64,000 nt of DNA from Methylomarinovum tepidoasis (GCF_030294985.1 NZ_AP024718.1:2185001-2249000), one strand, 5' to 3'. Counted from the first letter of the stretch, positions 20,652 through 32,286 are shown. The notes: generated by a model from the letters alone, not told the origin. Program-made: numbers and translations.

Positions 20652-22952
20652 TTAATCCAAACGGTTCGCGCGCAATACCCGCAACACCGTCTTTCCTCCC
20701 TCCTGCGAGATTTGCAGATCCGCCGCATAATAACGGCCATTGAACTCCACCAGGGGAATGTGGGCGATGTCGCCCTCCAACGTGGTCCATGTCCGCCGCC
20801 CGGTCAAAGGCTCATAATCCAGCCTTTCCAGGGCGTTCTCCAGCGGCACCGCCTTGATCAACTCGAAACGCATCTGCCCATCCTGATCGCTTACCCGCTG
20901 CAGGCGCGCCGAATAGAGCTGCTCTCCTACCTGGACAACAGGAACCGACAACTCCTCACCCTGGAGGGTCGCGATCAGGGCATTGTCCTCCGTCAAAGGC
21001 GCCAGTCCCCTTAACGTGAAGTTGAACTGGTACATGTCATCGCTGAAAAGTTGGGTGCATTTCACTTTACCATCCTCCGTTCGTTCCGACCGGGTCAGGA
21101 TGGCGACATAATAGGTCCCCGGCTGATGGAAGCCTAATTCCAACTGATTGTTGCCTCCAAAGCTGGGGTCGATACTGGCGATCAGCGCCTCTCCGAACAC
21201 GCCGGAATCTGCTTGGGCGTACAGATATTGAGATGGCATCGGGCTATCCCCATCCATACAGACACCGGGCTGCCCAAGCATCTCCGGGGTCAACTTGGCG
21301 CCGTCAAAAACCAGCGCGACCCAACTGCTTCCCGCATCTAAAGTACAGGGACTACCCGGCGGACACAGCTCGAGAAAAGCGATCTCATAACCCGGTTCGG
21401 CGACTTCGAAACGGAACCAGTCAACATCGTCATAGAGCAACTGCCCCCGGATCGCCGCTGCGGCAGCCAAGGGATTTGCCTGATCAGGCGTGTCATTCGG
21501 CTCCACTTCCACGTCGTGGAAATTCGCCAGCGGATTGCGGATCCCTGGATCGCCCAGGGACTCTCCGGTGAGGGAGAACACATAGGCTTCCTGAGAGGCG
21601 CCGTCTCCCGCCGCCGTGACCGAGAGATAATAGGTATCGGCCCACGCCAGCCGGGCGGAAGCCCTCAGAACCCCTTCCGTCGGCGTTTGCCAGCTCGACA
21701 GCACGTTGCCGCCGGCGTCCATCAGCGTCAGTTGCCAGACACCGCCGCCCGGCGCGGCCGGCACCTCCAGGTTCACCAGGACATCAGCCGCCGTGGTTCG
21801 CAGCTGGTACCAATCCTGATCCGAAGCACTGCTCAGCTGCCCGGTAACGGCCCCCGCTTCGATCGGCACCGCCGCTAGGCGATGATCGTTCGGCTCCACT
21901 TCCACGGCGGCGGATTGTATCAGCTGGTTGTAACGGGAAGGCGACTGCCAGGGAAGGATGCCGTCACCGCCGGCCTGAAAAAGGTAAGGCTGGCTAGAGG
22001 ATTCCAAAGGTTCTGCCCTCAGATAATAGTCCGTCCCTTTATTCAGGGGCAATCGAAAATTCTGGTCCCGGTTGGGATCGCTGTCCCACTGGGCCACGAG
22101 GTTGCCTTCCTGATCGAGCAGGGAAAGCCGCCAGCGGCCAGCCTGGGCGGGTAATTCCAATTCTAAAGTAGGAATAATTATTGCGTCCGTTGTAGTTGAA
22201 AAAATAAACCAGCCCTGATCTTCGGTACTGGCGAAATCCCCCAACACCGGCGAGCCGGGAATGAGGGTTCTGGCTTCGCGGAAGCTATCGTTCGGCTCCA
22301 CCTCCCGGATCGCCGTCAGCATCAGCTGATCGAACAGCGATCCTCCCGGCGGGCTCAATTGGTCGCCGCCGATGGAAAACCGGTAAGAGACCGAAGATGA
22401 TGCCTGAATCTTCACAAAATAAGCACCTGACGCTGACAAGGCCAGTACATAACGGCGGGCATCCTCGCCGCCGTTCAGCGTCGCCAGTTCCCTGCCCTGG
22501 CTGTCCGTTATTACCATCTGCCACGCCCCATCCTGGGCGGGGATGGAGATTTCCATAACCGAGTTGGCACCGGTCGCCTGGAAGGCGAACCAATCTTCGT
22601 CCCCTGGCCCAGCATCGCCTGAGAAATCCTCAGCAGGAATCAACGGCGTTGCCGTTTCACGGCTGTCATTGGGCTCCAATTCGGAAATCGAGGGAGCGGC
22701 AGTGCCACCGCCACCCTGGTTGGCATCTCCAGAATCAGGGCTTCCACTATCCACCCCCGACCCTGTACCTGTGGTGTTATTGGCCGACCCATTGTCCTGC
22801 GCGTTTCCACCCGTATCCGAACTACCTATCCCACCGAGGCTGACCCCTCCTATGCCGCCACCCTGCAATTGATCCAACAAATCCGCCCGGGCAACACCCA
22901 GGGTTGCAACTTGGACCACGACCACGACCGCCATCAAAGATTTCGTTTTCAT
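20652..22952 (-). CDS. Exported protein with four EVEPND (pre-peptidase C-terminal-like) repeats
   Basis: 766 residues. Signal peptide at 1-24 (MKTKSLMAVVVVVQVATLGV), a Gly/Asn/Ser-rich low-complexity linker to about 85, then four repeat units of about 130 residues, each opening with E(L/V)EPND near residues 93, 217, 351 and 482 and followed by a DxDW(F/Y) motif. This resembles PPC beta-sandwich domains of exported proteins. The last ~180 residues form a separate domain. The ATG is chosen for GGGAG nine bases upstream. It starts 17 bp after pilQ on the same strand, so it is probably co-transcribed with pilMNOPQ. No catalytic motif was found; a surface, pilus-linked or secretin-linked role is inference. 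Confidence 0.75.
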   Translation of the reverse strand: MKTKSLMAVVVVVQVATLGVARADLLDQLQGGGIGGVSLGGIGSSDTGGNAQDNGSANNTTGTGSGVDSGSPDSGDANQGGGGTAAPSISELEPNDSRETATPLIPAEDFSGDAGPGDEDWFAFQATGANSVMEISIPAQDGAWQMVITDSQGRELATLNGGEDARRYVLALSASGAYFVKIQASSSVSYRFSIGGDQLSPPGGSLFDQLMLTAIREVEPNDSFREARTLIPGSPVLGDFASTEDQGWFIFSTTTDAIIIPTLELELPAQAGRWRLSLLDQEGNLVAQWDSDPNRDQNFRLPLNKGTDYYLRAEPLESSSQPYLFQAGGDGILPWQSPSRYNQLIQSAAVEVEPNDHRLAAVPIEAGAVTGQLSSASDQDWYQLRTTAADVLVNLEVPAAPGGGVWQLTLMDAGGNVLSSWQTPTEGVLRASARLAWADTYYLSVTAAGDGASQEAYVFSLTGESLGDPGIRNPLANFHDVEVEPNDTPDQANPLAAAAAIRGQLLYDDVDWFRFEVAEPGYEIAFLELCPPGSPCTLDAGSSWVALVFDGAKLTPEMLGQPGVCMDGDSPMPSQYLYAQADSGVFGEALIASIDPSFGGNNQLELGFHQPGTYYVAILTRSERTEDGKVKCTQLFSDDMYQFNFTLRGLAPLTEDNALIATLQGEELSVPVVQVGEQLYSARLQRVSDQDGQMRFELIKAVPLENALERLDYEPLTGRRTWTTLEGDIAHIPLVEFNGRYYAADLQISQEGGKTVLRVLRANRLD

Positions 22953-22969
22953 AACCAGCGCTCCCACAT

Positions 22970-25105
22970 TTACAGACGCGTGGATTCCAGAACTTTGGGG
23001 GTGATGAAGATTAGCAATTCGTTCTTTTTACTGCTCTTGCCATCTTTGCGGAACATAAACGCGAAACCAGGAAGATCACCGAAAAACGGAACCTTATTTA
23101 CTGTTTTCCGACGATCTTTTTCATACACACCCCCCAACACTACAGTTTCCCCATTGGCGACTTGGACGGTGGTTCTGATTTCACGTTTGTTGATCGCCAC
23201 TCCATCAGGTGTAAGGTCTCCGGGGGCATCCTTCTTGACTAGCAGATCCATAATGACGTTGTCGTCCGGGGTGATGTGCGGCGTCACCTCCAGCTTCAGG
23301 ACCGCTTTCTTGAATTGAGTCTGGGTCCCGTTCTGACTGACGGTCTGGAACGGAATTTCCACCCCCTGTTCGATGCTGGCCTTGGTCTGGTCCTGAGTCA
23401 CCACCCGCGGCATGGACAGGACATCACCACGGTTCTCAGCCTGTAGGGCGGATAACTCCAGCTGCATCAAAAACTTGTTCAACTTGAAGATGGCAATCCC
23501 CATTCCTCCCCCGGCACCGGTACCAATGGCCGCCGGCAAATCGACGATGCCATTGTTGTTCCCGAGAATTCCGCCGATGATCGTTTGTGTGTCACCCGGG
23601 GAACCACTCTGCTTGGCGGCATTCAGTTTGACTCCCAATTCCCGGTTGAAGCCATCTTCAGCAATCACCACCCGCGATTCGATCAGCACCTGGCGCACCG
23701 GGCGGTCGAGCGTCCGCACCAGCTTGCGGACCGCCTCCAGGTTGGTGGGCGTGTCCTTGACGATGAGGATGTTGGTGCGTTCATCTATGTTCACTTCACC
23801 ACGGGGCGACAGAATCGACCCTCCGGCGATACTTTCTTCACCGGCTGTTGCAGCTTCTTCAAACGTGGTGGCATGTTCCGGCACACCCTGCTGGCCCAGC
23901 TTACCACCGCTCTGCTGCATACCTTTCAGGACCTTCATCACATCCGCCGCCTTGGCGTAATTGAGCTGGACGATCTCGGTCTTAAGCGGCTCCTTCTGCT
24001 GGCGGAACTGAACGTGCTCCAGCTCCTTCTTTTCCAGCTTGATGATTTCGTCCAGCGGCGCCACCCAGATCACGTTGCCCTCTCGGCGCTTGCCCAGCCC
24101 CTTGGCTTTGAGCACCAGATCCAGCGCCTGGTCCCAGGGCACGTTGTTGAGGCGCAGGGTGACGTTGCCCTTGACGGTATCGGCAGCGATGATGTTGAGC
24201 CCGGTGAAGTCCGCCAGGATCTGCAACACCGAACGGACTGGAATGTCCTGGAAGTTGAGCGACAACCGCTCGCCGGTATAGGGAAACTTCTTTTTCTTCT
24301 CTTCTTTCTGCGCCTGGGTCAAAGGACGAAATTCGATGGTTAGCAGGCGGTCGGACTGATAGGAAAGGTATTCGTAGTCCGGGGTCGCCGGGGTGATCAT
24401 CATGCGGACGTTGGGACCGTCCTGGAAGATCTTGATTTGCTTGACCGGCGTCGCAAAATCCATCACGTCCAGCACCTTGGCCAACTTGGACGGCAGCCGG
24501 GTGCGCAGGAAGGTGGCGATCACCTTTCCGCCTTCCTCGCGCAGATCGACCAGGGTGTTGGGCTGGGCTAGAAACACCAGAATCCGGCCTTCACCCTGAG
24601 GCCCACGGCGGAAATCGACCTTCTCGATCCGTTGGGTCGGCAACGCCGCGTGGGCGGCCGGCCGGGTCACTGTGGTCGCCACCGCGCCGACGCTTTCCAA
24701 CAGCAGGTGGACTTCCTCACCCTCCGATTCCACCCGATAGGGCACCGGCGCCACCAGATTGACGACCACCCGCGTGCGGCCCCCACCCTCAATCACGTTC
24801 ACCTGGGTGACGATACCGGTATTTACGGTCAACGATTTCTGGATCAGACCGTTGCGCACACCGGGGAAATCGAGGACGATACGAGCCGGGTTGTCGGTGT
24901 GGAAGACCTTGGGTTCGACCGCCCCGGCGGTGAATACGAAACGCATCTGCAGTTTGTCGCCGGGAAGCGTGGAGAAGTGGATATCTTTGAGCTGATTCTC
25001 CTGAGCCCGGGCCGCCAGGGCCAGAAACAACCACAAGGTCCAGGCCAACATCAGCCATCCGACCTTCGCCTCGCCGCCCTTTACCGTGCAGTCGTTACCC
25101 AACAT
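22970..25105 (-). CDS. pilQ: Type IV pilus secretin PilQ
   Basis: 711 residues. After a signal sequence (WLMLAWTLWLFLALAARAQ) come two AMIN domains (peptidoglycan or septal targeting), a secretin/TonB short N-domain (LSLNFQDIPVRSVLQILADF), N-domains, and the C-terminal secretin (VPFFGDLPGFAFMFR, then LLIFITPKVLE). It forms the outer-membrane ring through which the pilus passes. It follows pilP by 40 bp. Confidence 0.97.
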   Translation of the reverse strand: MLGNDCTVKGGEAKVGWLMLAWTLWLFLALAARAQENQLKDIHFSTLPGDKLQMRFVFTAGAVEPKVFHTDNPARIVLDFPGVRNGLIQKSLTVNTGIVTQVNVIEGGGRTRVVVNLVAPVPYRVESEGEEVHLLLESVGAVATTVTRPAAHAALPTQRIEKVDFRRGPQGEGRILVFLAQPNTLVDLREEGGKVIATFLRTRLPSKLAKVLDVMDFATPVKQIKIFQDGPNVRMMITPATPDYEYLSYQSDRLLTIEFRPLTQAQKEEKKKKFPYTGERLSLNFQDIPVRSVLQILADFTGLNIIAADTVKGNVTLRLNNVPWDQALDLVLKAKGLGKRREGNVIWVAPLDEIIKLEKKELEHVQFRQQKEPLKTEIVQLNYAKAADVMKVLKGMQQSGGKLGQQGVPEHATTFEEAATAGEESIAGGSILSPRGEVNIDERTNILIVKDTPTNLEAVRKLVRTLDRPVRQVLIESRVVIAEDGFNRELGVKLNAAKQSGSPGDTQTIIGGILGNNNGIVDLPAAIGTGAGGGMGIAIFKLNKFLMQLELSALQAENRGDVLSMPRVVTQDQTKASIEQGVEIPFQTVSQNGTQTQFKKAVLKLEVTPHITPDDNVIMDLLVKKDAPGDLTPDGVAINKREIRTTVQVANGETVVLGGVYEKDRRKTVNKVPFFGDLPGFAFMFRKDGKSSKKNELLIFITPKVLESTRL

Positions 25106-25145
25106 GCGTCGCTACCCTCTGTCGTTGCTTGAAGTTCATTGCCCG

Positions 25146-25670
25146 TCATTCCGCCAGGGCCAGGCTCGCCTGACGTTCCCGCCACGTACCCGGACCATCG
25201 GGGACGATTTCCACCAGATCGATCCCTTCTTCGGTGATACGCACGATACGGCCGTGATTCTTGCCCAGGTAATTGCCCGTCCTGACCCGGTAGATCGTCC
25301 CCTCCCCCGTTTGGATCAACGCCCACAGGACGGTATCCTTCTTCACCGTCCCGACCATGCGCAGGCTATCCAGATCGTAGGCTTCCAAAGGCTCTTTGGG
25401 ACGGGTGGGATCGGGTTTGATGCCGCTGCCGCCGACCGCCACCTGCGGCGGCGGCGCCTGTTTGGCCGGTACGAAAGGATCGCGCAGCCCTTCGGGGTCG
25501 AAAACGAAAGTCTCCACGACCTTGATCTCCGGCAGCGGCTCGATGCCACCCTTGGGACGGCCCTTGACCTGCGCGACATAGGCTTCGAGATCCGAAATAT
25601 CCCGATCCCCGCAGCCGACCAGGAAAACGGCCAAAATCAACGCCATGACCGTGCGCACACGCTTGAACAT
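25146..25670 (-). CDS. pilP: Type IV pilus inner-membrane lipoprotein PilP
   Basis: 174 residues. Lipoprotein signal peptide with the lipobox LVGC near residue 20, then the PilP fold: FDPEGLRDPF, LEAYDLDSLRMVGTV and WALIQTGEGTIYRVRTGNYLG. It links the PilNO inner-membrane complex to PilQ. The ATG forms TGATG with the pilO stop; a GTG one codon earlier is also possible. Confidence 0.95.
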   Translation of the reverse strand: MFKRVRTVMALILAVFLVGCGDRDISDLEAYVAQVKGRPKGGIEPLPEIKVVETFVFDPEGLRDPFVPAKQAPPPQVAVGGSGIKPDPTRPKEPLEAYDLDSLRMVGTVKKDTVLWALIQTGEGTIYRVRTGNYLGKNHGRIVRITEEGIDLVEIVPDGPGTWRERQASLALAE

Positions 25671-26296
25671 CACTTTCTACCTCGCTTTTTTCTGCCTTTC
25701 TTGCGCCGATCTGCGATTTCTTCGTCCTCGAGGTAGCGATAGGTCTTGATCACGGCGTTCATGACCAGGCGGTCACCGCTCTTGAGGGGATCGATGGAAA
25801 CGTCGTGCACGGTGACGATCCGCGGCAGCCCCGCCAAACCGCTGACGAAGGTGCCGAGCTGTTCGTAATTGCCGATCACCCGGACCTTGATGGGCAGCTC
25901 GGCATAAAATTCCTTCTTTACTTCGCCCTGGGGCTGGAACAGCTCGAATTCCAGCCCGCTGGCCAGGCCGGTCTGGGAAACGTCCACCAGCAGCGCCGGA
26001 ACTTCCGCCTTGTTCGGCAGCTGCCGCAGCATGTTGCCGAAGGCCTTCTCCATTTCCGCCAACTGTTCCTTGTAGGCATCCAGGTTGGCCGCCTTCTTCT
26101 GCTTGATTTCCAGCGTCTGCTTCAGGCTGGACTCCTGCTTGCGGGCCTGTTCCAGCTGGGCGAGCTGATCCTGGGTGTCGTAATAGAACCATCCGCCCGC
26201 CACCGCCAGGGAAAGGATCACGATGGCGGCCAGCTTGACCGGCCAGGGCCAGGTTCCCGCCGCCTCCAGGTCCCAGTTGATCTCCGCCAGGTTCAT
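25670..26296 (-). CDS. pilO: Type IV pilus alignment protein PilO
   Basis: 208 residues. One transmembrane helix (about 20-39, WPVKLAAIVILSLAVAGGWF), a coiled coil (about 42-80), then a ferredoxin-like periplasmic domain. Ends in a Lys/Arg-rich tail. It forms the PilN-PilO heterodimer. Overlaps pilN by four bases (ATGA). Confidence 0.95.
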   Translation of the reverse strand: MNLAEINWDLEAAGTWPWPVKLAAIVILSLAVAGGWFYYDTQDQLAQLEQARKQESSLKQTLEIKQKKAANLDAYKEQLAEMEKAFGNMLRQLPNKAEVPALLVDVSQTGLASGLEFELFQPQGEVKKEFYAELPIKVRVIGNYEQLGTFVSGLAGLPRIVTVHDVSIDPLKSGDRLVMNAVIKTYRYLEDEEIADRRKKGRKKRGRK

Positions 26297-26865
26297 GACT
26301 CGCCTCCCGTCTGACCGGCCTTGGGATGTCGCTGGCGGATCTCCAGGGTAAAGCGCCCCTGCCTTTCATGTTTGGACTTGGATTTGGATTCGATGACCTT
26401 CAGTTGCGGCTTTTCCATCCAGGGGGAGGACTCGATGTTGCGCATGTAGGCAGAAACCCGGGCATTGGACTGGGCGATGCCGGTGACCGTCAGATGATCA
26501 CCCTTCTGCACGATCTTGTTGAGATGAACCCCCTCGGGGACGGTGCGCGCCAGGGCGTCGAACAGGTGGACGATCTCCGGCCGGCTGGACTGCAGACGCT
26601 GGATGATCTCCATCTTGGAGACCAGCAGGTCCCGCTTCTTCTCCAGATCGCGGATCTCGCGAATCTTGCGGTCGAGCACGGCGATCTGCGATTTGAGATA
26701 GCGGTTGCGTATTTCCTGATACTCGATCCGGTCCGCCAGATACAGATGGATGCCGGCCATGATGACCACCGTCAGACCCACCCCGAGACCGACGGCGATG
26801 AAGAATTCCTGGCGCTGCTGGCGCCGCCGTTCTTCACGCCAAGGAAGTAAGTTTATCCGCGCCAT
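26293..26865 (-). CDS. pilN: Type IV pilus assembly protein PilN
   Basis: 190 residues. The N-terminal ARINLLPWREERRR motif, which binds PilM, is followed by a single membrane helix (FFIAVGLGVGLTVVIMAGI), a coiled coil and a periplasmic domain. It lies one base after pilM. Confidence 0.96.
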   Translation of the reverse strand: MARINLLPWREERRRQQRQEFFIAVGLGVGLTVVIMAGIHLYLADRIEYQEIRNRYLKSQIAVLDRKIREIRDLEKKRDLLVSKMEIIQRLQSSRPEIVHLFDALARTVPEGVHLNKIVQKGDHLTVTGIAQSNARVSAYMRNIESSPWMEKPQLKVIESKSKSKHERQGRFTLEIRQRHPKAGQTGGES

Positions 26866-26866
26866 G

Positions 26867-28086
<1,220 letters not shown>

Positions 28087-30387
28087 ATGCGCAAATTCCT
28101 GATCGGGCTGTCCGGGCTCATCCTCATCGCCGCCGCCGTCGGCCTCGGCATCGGTTTCACCGAATATCGGCGCTTGCAGGCCCAATTGCCCGACCCCGAA
28201 AGCCTGCGTCACGTGGAACTGCAGACCCCCCTGGAAATCTACAGCCATGACGGCCGCCTGATCGCCGTTTTTGGGGACAAGAAACGTATCCCGGTCGCCA
28301 TCGGGGAAGTCCCCAAGCAGTTGGTACAGGCCTTTCTTGCTGCCGAGGACGACCGTTTCTATCAGCATCCGGGCGTCGATCCGCAGGGACTGCTGCGAGC
28401 GGCCTGGGAACTGCTGCGCACCGGCCACAAACGCCAGGGTGGCAGCACGATCACCATGCAGGTGGCCCGCAACTTCTTCCTCAGCCCGGAGAAGACCTAC
28501 GAGCGCAAGTTCAAGGAGATCATCCTGGCCCTGAAGATGGAACAGGTGCTGTCCAAGGACGAGATCCTGGCGCTGTATCTCAACAAGATCTATCTGGGCC
28601 ATCACGCCTATGGCATCGCCGCCGCCGCGCAGATCTACTACGGCAAAACCCTGGATCAGCTGACTCTGCCCGAAATGGCCATGCTGGCAGGATTGCCGAA
28701 GGCGCCGTCACGCTTCAACCCGATTTCCGATCCCCAGCGGGCCCGGCTGCGGCGCGATTACGTCCTGCGCCGCATGCATGAACTGGGATTCATCGACGAC
28801 GGCCAGTATCGCCAGGCCCTCCGGCAACCGCTGACCGCCTCCCTGCACCAGCCGCTTGCCCCTTCGCGCCAGCTGGATGCACCCTACGTCGCCGAACAGG
28901 TCCGCAGTCAGCTTCACGCGCGTTTCGGGGATGAAATCTACAGCGCCGGCTACCGGGTGATCACCACCATTGACAGCCGCCTGCAGCGGGCCGCCCAAAG
29001 CGCCGTCCGCAATGGCCTGCACCAGTATGATGAACGCCATGGCTACCGCGGACCCGAGGGGTATATCGATCCTTCCCTACCCGAATCCGAGCGTCTGCAG
29101 GCGCTACAAGACCACACCCCGGCGGGCGCCACCGTGGCCGCCCAGGTGCTTGCCATCGACCCCAAGCTCACCCGTCTGACCGCCCTGCTCGCCTCGGGGC
29201 AGACGATCTGGCTCGACTACGAGGGGCTGGCATGGGCCCGGCAAACCTCCCACAAGCAGCTGGCACAACTTCGCGTCGGTGACGTCATCCGAGTTCGCCG
29301 GGACGAGACAAGAGAATGGCGTCTGGCGCAGATCCCCCAGGTACAGGGGGCACTGCTGTCGCTGGACAGCCGCAGCGGTGCAGTGCTGGCTATGGTGGGC
29401 GGCTATGATTTCTCCCGGAGCAAATTCAACCGGACGATACAATCCCAGCGCCAACCCGGCTCCGGTTTCAAGCCCATACTCTATACCGCCGCTCTGGAGG
29501 CCGGATTGACCGCGGCCACGGTCATCAACGATGCCCCCATCGTCTATTCCAATGGCGAGAGCGAATGGCGGCCGGAGAACTACAGCGGCAAGTTCTACGG
29601 TCCCACCCGCCTGCGAGTGGCGCTGCGCAATTCCCGCAACCTGGTTTCCATCCGCCTGCTGCGGCGGATCGGCCTGGAGCGGGTCATCGACACCGCGTTG
29701 CGCTTCGGCTTCCGCCCGGAGCAACTACCGCGCACGCCCTCCCTCGCGCTGGGCAGCGGCACTGCCAGTCTGTGGGACATGGGTCGGGTGTTCAGCACCT
29801 TCGCCAACGGCGGTTTCCGGATCGAACCTTATCTGATCGAACGGATCGAACGCCGCGACGGCACCGTCATCGGCCGAGCCGAGCCGGCTCGTGCCTGTGA
29901 CGGCTGCGACCACGCCGCCCCCCGCATCGTCGAGCCCCGGGTCCACTACCTCATGCACTCCATGCTCCAGGACGTGGTGCGGCGAGGAACCGCCATCCGC
30001 GCCAGCCAACTGGGCCGTAACGACCTAGCCGGCAAGACGGGCACCACCAACGACCAGCGCGATGCCTGGTTCAACGGTTATGCCCCACCGCTGGTGGCGA
30101 TCGCCTGGGTGGGATTCGACGACGGTGCCCCGCTCGGCCGTGGCGAAACCGGCGCCCATGCGGCATTGCCGATCTGGATCGACTACATGAGAGTGGCCCT
30201 AGACGGCCAGCCGGAATACCCGTTCCCACAACCGGAAGGCATCGTCACTGCACGCATCGACCCCCAGACGGGGCTGCGCACCTATGAGGGCGGCATCGAC
30301 GAGATCTTCCGGGAGGAGAATCTCCCTCCCTATCAGCCGGCCGCCGGCGGAGGGCAAGGTGAAACCCTGCTCGATGAACTGTTCTAG
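28087..30387 (+). CDS. mrcA: Class A penicillin-binding protein 1A (peptidoglycan glycosyltransferase/transpeptidase)
   Basis: 766 residues. Cytoplasmic/TM segment (FLIGLSGLILIAAAVGLGI), then the GT51 domain with catalytic Glu87 in AAEDDRFYQHPGVD and RQGGSTITMQVARNFFL, an OB-like insert, and the transpeptidase with Ser459 and Lys462 in QPGSGFKPILYTAAL, the SRN motif in RNSRNLVSIRLL and the KTGTT motif (Lys650). The ATG before RKFLIGLSG is preferred over a TTG 11 codons upstream. Divergence from pilMNOPQ is the conserved gammaproteobacterial arrangement. Confidence 0.97.
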   Translation: MRKFLIGLSGLILIAAAVGLGIGFTEYRRLQAQLPDPESLRHVELQTPLEIYSHDGRLIAVFGDKKRIPVAIGEVPKQLVQAFLAAEDDRFYQHPGVDPQGLLRAAWELLRTGHKRQGGSTITMQVARNFFLSPEKTYERKFKEIILALKMEQVLSKDEILALYLNKIYLGHHAYGIAAAAQIYYGKTLDQLTLPEMAMLAGLPKAPSRFNPISDPQRARLRRDYVLRRMHELGFIDDGQYRQALRQPLTASLHQPLAPSRQLDAPYVAEQVRSQLHARFGDEIYSAGYRVITTIDSRLQRAAQSAVRNGLHQYDERHGYRGPEGYIDPSLPESERLQALQDHTPAGATVAAQVLAIDPKLTRLTALLASGQTIWLDYEGLAWARQTSHKQLAQLRVGDVIRVRRDETREWRLAQIPQVQGALLSLDSRSGAVLAMVGGYDFSRSKFNRTIQSQRQPGSGFKPILYTAALEAGLTAATVINDAPIVYSNGESEWRPENYSGKFYGPTRLRVALRNSRNLVSIRLLRRIGLERVIDTALRFGFRPEQLPRTPSLALGSGTASLWDMGRVFSTFANGGFRIEPYLIERIERRDGTVIGRAEPARACDGCDHAAPRIVEPRVHYLMHSMLQDVVRRGTAIRASQLGRNDLAGKTGTTNDQRDAWFNGYAPPLVAIAWVGFDDGAPLGRGETGAHAALPIWIDYMRVALDGQPEYPFPQPEGIVTARIDPQTGLRTYEGGIDEIFREENLPPYQPAAGGGQGETLLDELF

Positions 30388-30389
30388 CC

Positions 30390-30971
30390 ATGCACACCCA
30401 ACGCAACCGCATCCGCGTCGCCCAGCTCAGCGCCCGCATCATCATTGAGGAAGGGGTCAACGACTACGCGATCGCCAAACGCAAGGCCGCCGAGCGGCTG
30501 GGGCTGGACTGGGGCCAGAATCTACCGGACGACGACAGCGTGACCGCCGCTCTGCAGGATTACCATCGCATCTTCCGCTTCCGCCACCAGCCGCAGTTCA
30601 TCCGGCACCTGCGTCGGATCGCGCTGGAGGTGATGGCCTTCCTGGAAGACTTCTCCCCCCACCTGACCGGCGCGGTCCTGGCGGGCACCGCCGGGGAACA
30701 CCAACCCATCCAGCTGCAACTGTTTCCCGAGACTCCGGAAGCGGTCATCTGGGCCCTGGAGGAAAACGGCGTTCCCTATCGTCAGGAGGCGGACGTCCCG
30801 GTCAAACTCAACGGCCAGACCTGCCAGGTTCCGGTGCTGACCCTCGACTGGCACGGCCTGGCCGTGGAAACCCGCCTGCTGCCTCCCAAGGCCCTGCGGC
30901 AGACGGGCAGGCAAGCGCCGCGCGCTTCCATCAAGGCCCTGCGGCGCCTGCTGGCGGAAACCGCGGACTAA
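30390..30971 (+). CDS. Conserved protein of unknown function downstream of mrcA
   Basis: 193 residues, starting two bases after the mrcA stop, so probably co-transcribed. I do not recognise the family with confidence. The N-terminal half is helical and basic ([30 protein letters not shown]); the middle [20 protein letters not shown] resembles the strand-turn of nucleotidyltransferase-like folds, but no GS..D-x-D signature is seen. No signal peptide or membrane helix. Its stop overlaps the convergent gltA gene by four bases. Confidence 0.75.
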   Translation: MHTQRNRIRVAQLSARIIIEEGVNDYAIAKRKAAERLGLDWGQNLPDDDSVTAALQDYHRIFRFRHQPQFIRHLRRIALEVMAFLEDFSPHLTGAVLAGTAGEHQPIQLQLFPETPEAVIWALEENGVPYRQEADVPVKLNGQTCQVPVLTLDWHGLAVETRLLPPKALRQTGRQAPRASIKALRRLLAETAD

Positions 30972-32281
30972 CGTTGCTCGATCGGCCGGTAATCCCGCGG
31001 CGCCGCCCCGACATACAGCTGCCGCGGCCGACCGATGCGCTGCTCGGGATCGGCCTTCAATTCCAGCCAGTGTGCCACCCAGCCGGCGGTCCGGGCGATG
31101 GCGAACATCACCGTGAACATGTTGACCGGGATGTTGAGGGCCTTGTAGATGATGCCGGAATAGAAGTCCACGTTGGGGTACAGCCGCCGCTCGATGAAAT
31201 ACTCGTCGTGGAGCGCGATCTCCTCCAGACGCATCGCCAGTTCGAACAGTGGCTCGTCTGGCGAGAAGCGCGCCAGCACGTCGTGACAGGCTTTGCGGAT
31301 GATCTGCGCCCGGGGATCGTAATTCTTGTACACCCGGTGACCGAATCCCATCAGCCGGAAGGGATCGTTCCTGTCCTTGGCGCGGGCGATGTATTCCGGG
31401 ATGCGTTCCGGGGTGCCGATTTCCTCCAGCATGCTCAGGACCGCCTCGTTGGCGCCCCCGTGGGCGGGCCCCCACAGGGCGGCGATGCCGGCGGCGATGC
31501 AGGCGTAGGGGTTGGCGCCGGTGCTGCTGGCCAGACGCACGGTGGAGGTGCTGGCGTTCTGCTCGTGATCGGCGTGCAGGATGAACAACAGATCCAAGGT
31601 GTCGACCGCGACCGGATCCAGGTACCAGGCATCATCCCCGCCCGAATGGAGCGAGGGCACCGAGAACATCATGTTGAGAAAGTTCTCGCAATAGCCCAGA
31701 TCGGCGCGGGGATAGACGAAAGGCAGGCCCACCGAATGCCGGTAGCAGGCCGCCGCGATGGTGGGCATCTTGGCCAGCATGCGGATGGCCGACACCCGGC
31801 GCTGGTGCGGATCCCCCATGTCCAGCTCGCTGTGATAGAAGGCGGACAGCGAACCGACCACCCCCACCATCATCGCCATGGGATGGGCGTCGTAATGAAA
31901 CCCCTCGAAGAACTTGCGCAGGGTTTCGTGAATCATCGCCTCCTGGCGGATATCGGCGGCGAAGGCCTGCAATTCCTCATACTTGGGTAGCTCACCGAAC
32001 ATCAGCAGGTAAGCCACCTCGAGGAAGGCGCTGTGGCGGGCCAGTTGTTCGATCGGGTAACCCCGATACAGCAACGTACCCTCGTCACCGTCGATGTAGG
32101 TGATCGCGCTCCGGCAGCTGGCCGTGGAGACGAAGCCGGGATCGTAACTGAAATAGCCCAGCTGTCCCGGCAGACCGCGCATATCTATCACCGCCTGCCC
32201 CAGGGTGCCTTCCAGCACCGGCAGCTCGGCATGTTTTCCGCTGCCGGGATCGCGGACCTGGACGGTCTTGGCGTCGGCCAT
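30968..32281 (-). CDS. gltA: Citrate synthase (type II)
   Basis: 437 residues, hexameric proteobacterial type. Condenses oxaloacetate and acetyl-CoA. Catalytic His in [18 protein letters not shown] and [14 protein letters not shown], catalytic Asp in [21 protein letters not shown] is present. The start is the ATG before [15 protein letters not shown]; the extended frame upstream is a shadow of rpmE. It lies five bases after rpmE on the same strand, an uncommon pairing. Confidence 0.97.
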   Translation of the reverse strand: MADAKTVQVRDPGSGKHAELPVLEGTLGQAVIDMRGLPGQLGYFSYDPGFVSTASCRSAITYIDGDEGTLLYRGYPIEQLARHSAFLEVAYLLMFGELPKYEELQAFAADIRQEAMIHETLRKFFEGFHYDAHPMAMMVGVVGSLSAFYHSELDMGDPHQRRVSAIRMLAKMPTIAAACYRHSVGLPFVYPRADLGYCENFLNMMFSVPSLHSGGDDAWYLDPVAVDTLDLLFILHADHEQNASTSTVRLASSTGANPYACIAAGIAALWGPAHGGANEAVLSMLEEIGTPERIPEYIARAKDRNDPFRLMGFGHRVYKNYDPRAQIIRKACHDVLARFSPDEPLFELAMRLEEIALHDEYFIERRLYPNVDFYSGIIYKALNIPVNMFTVMFAIARTAGWVAHWLELKADPEQRIGRPRQLYVGAAPRDYRPIEQR

Positions 32282-32286
32282 CGGCC

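Noticed and set aside
20338-20655. 105-codon frame in the tsaC-EVEPND gap
   Set aside because: No ribosome-binding site; it crosses the IS relic and the hairpin repeat, so the translation is of repeat DNA.
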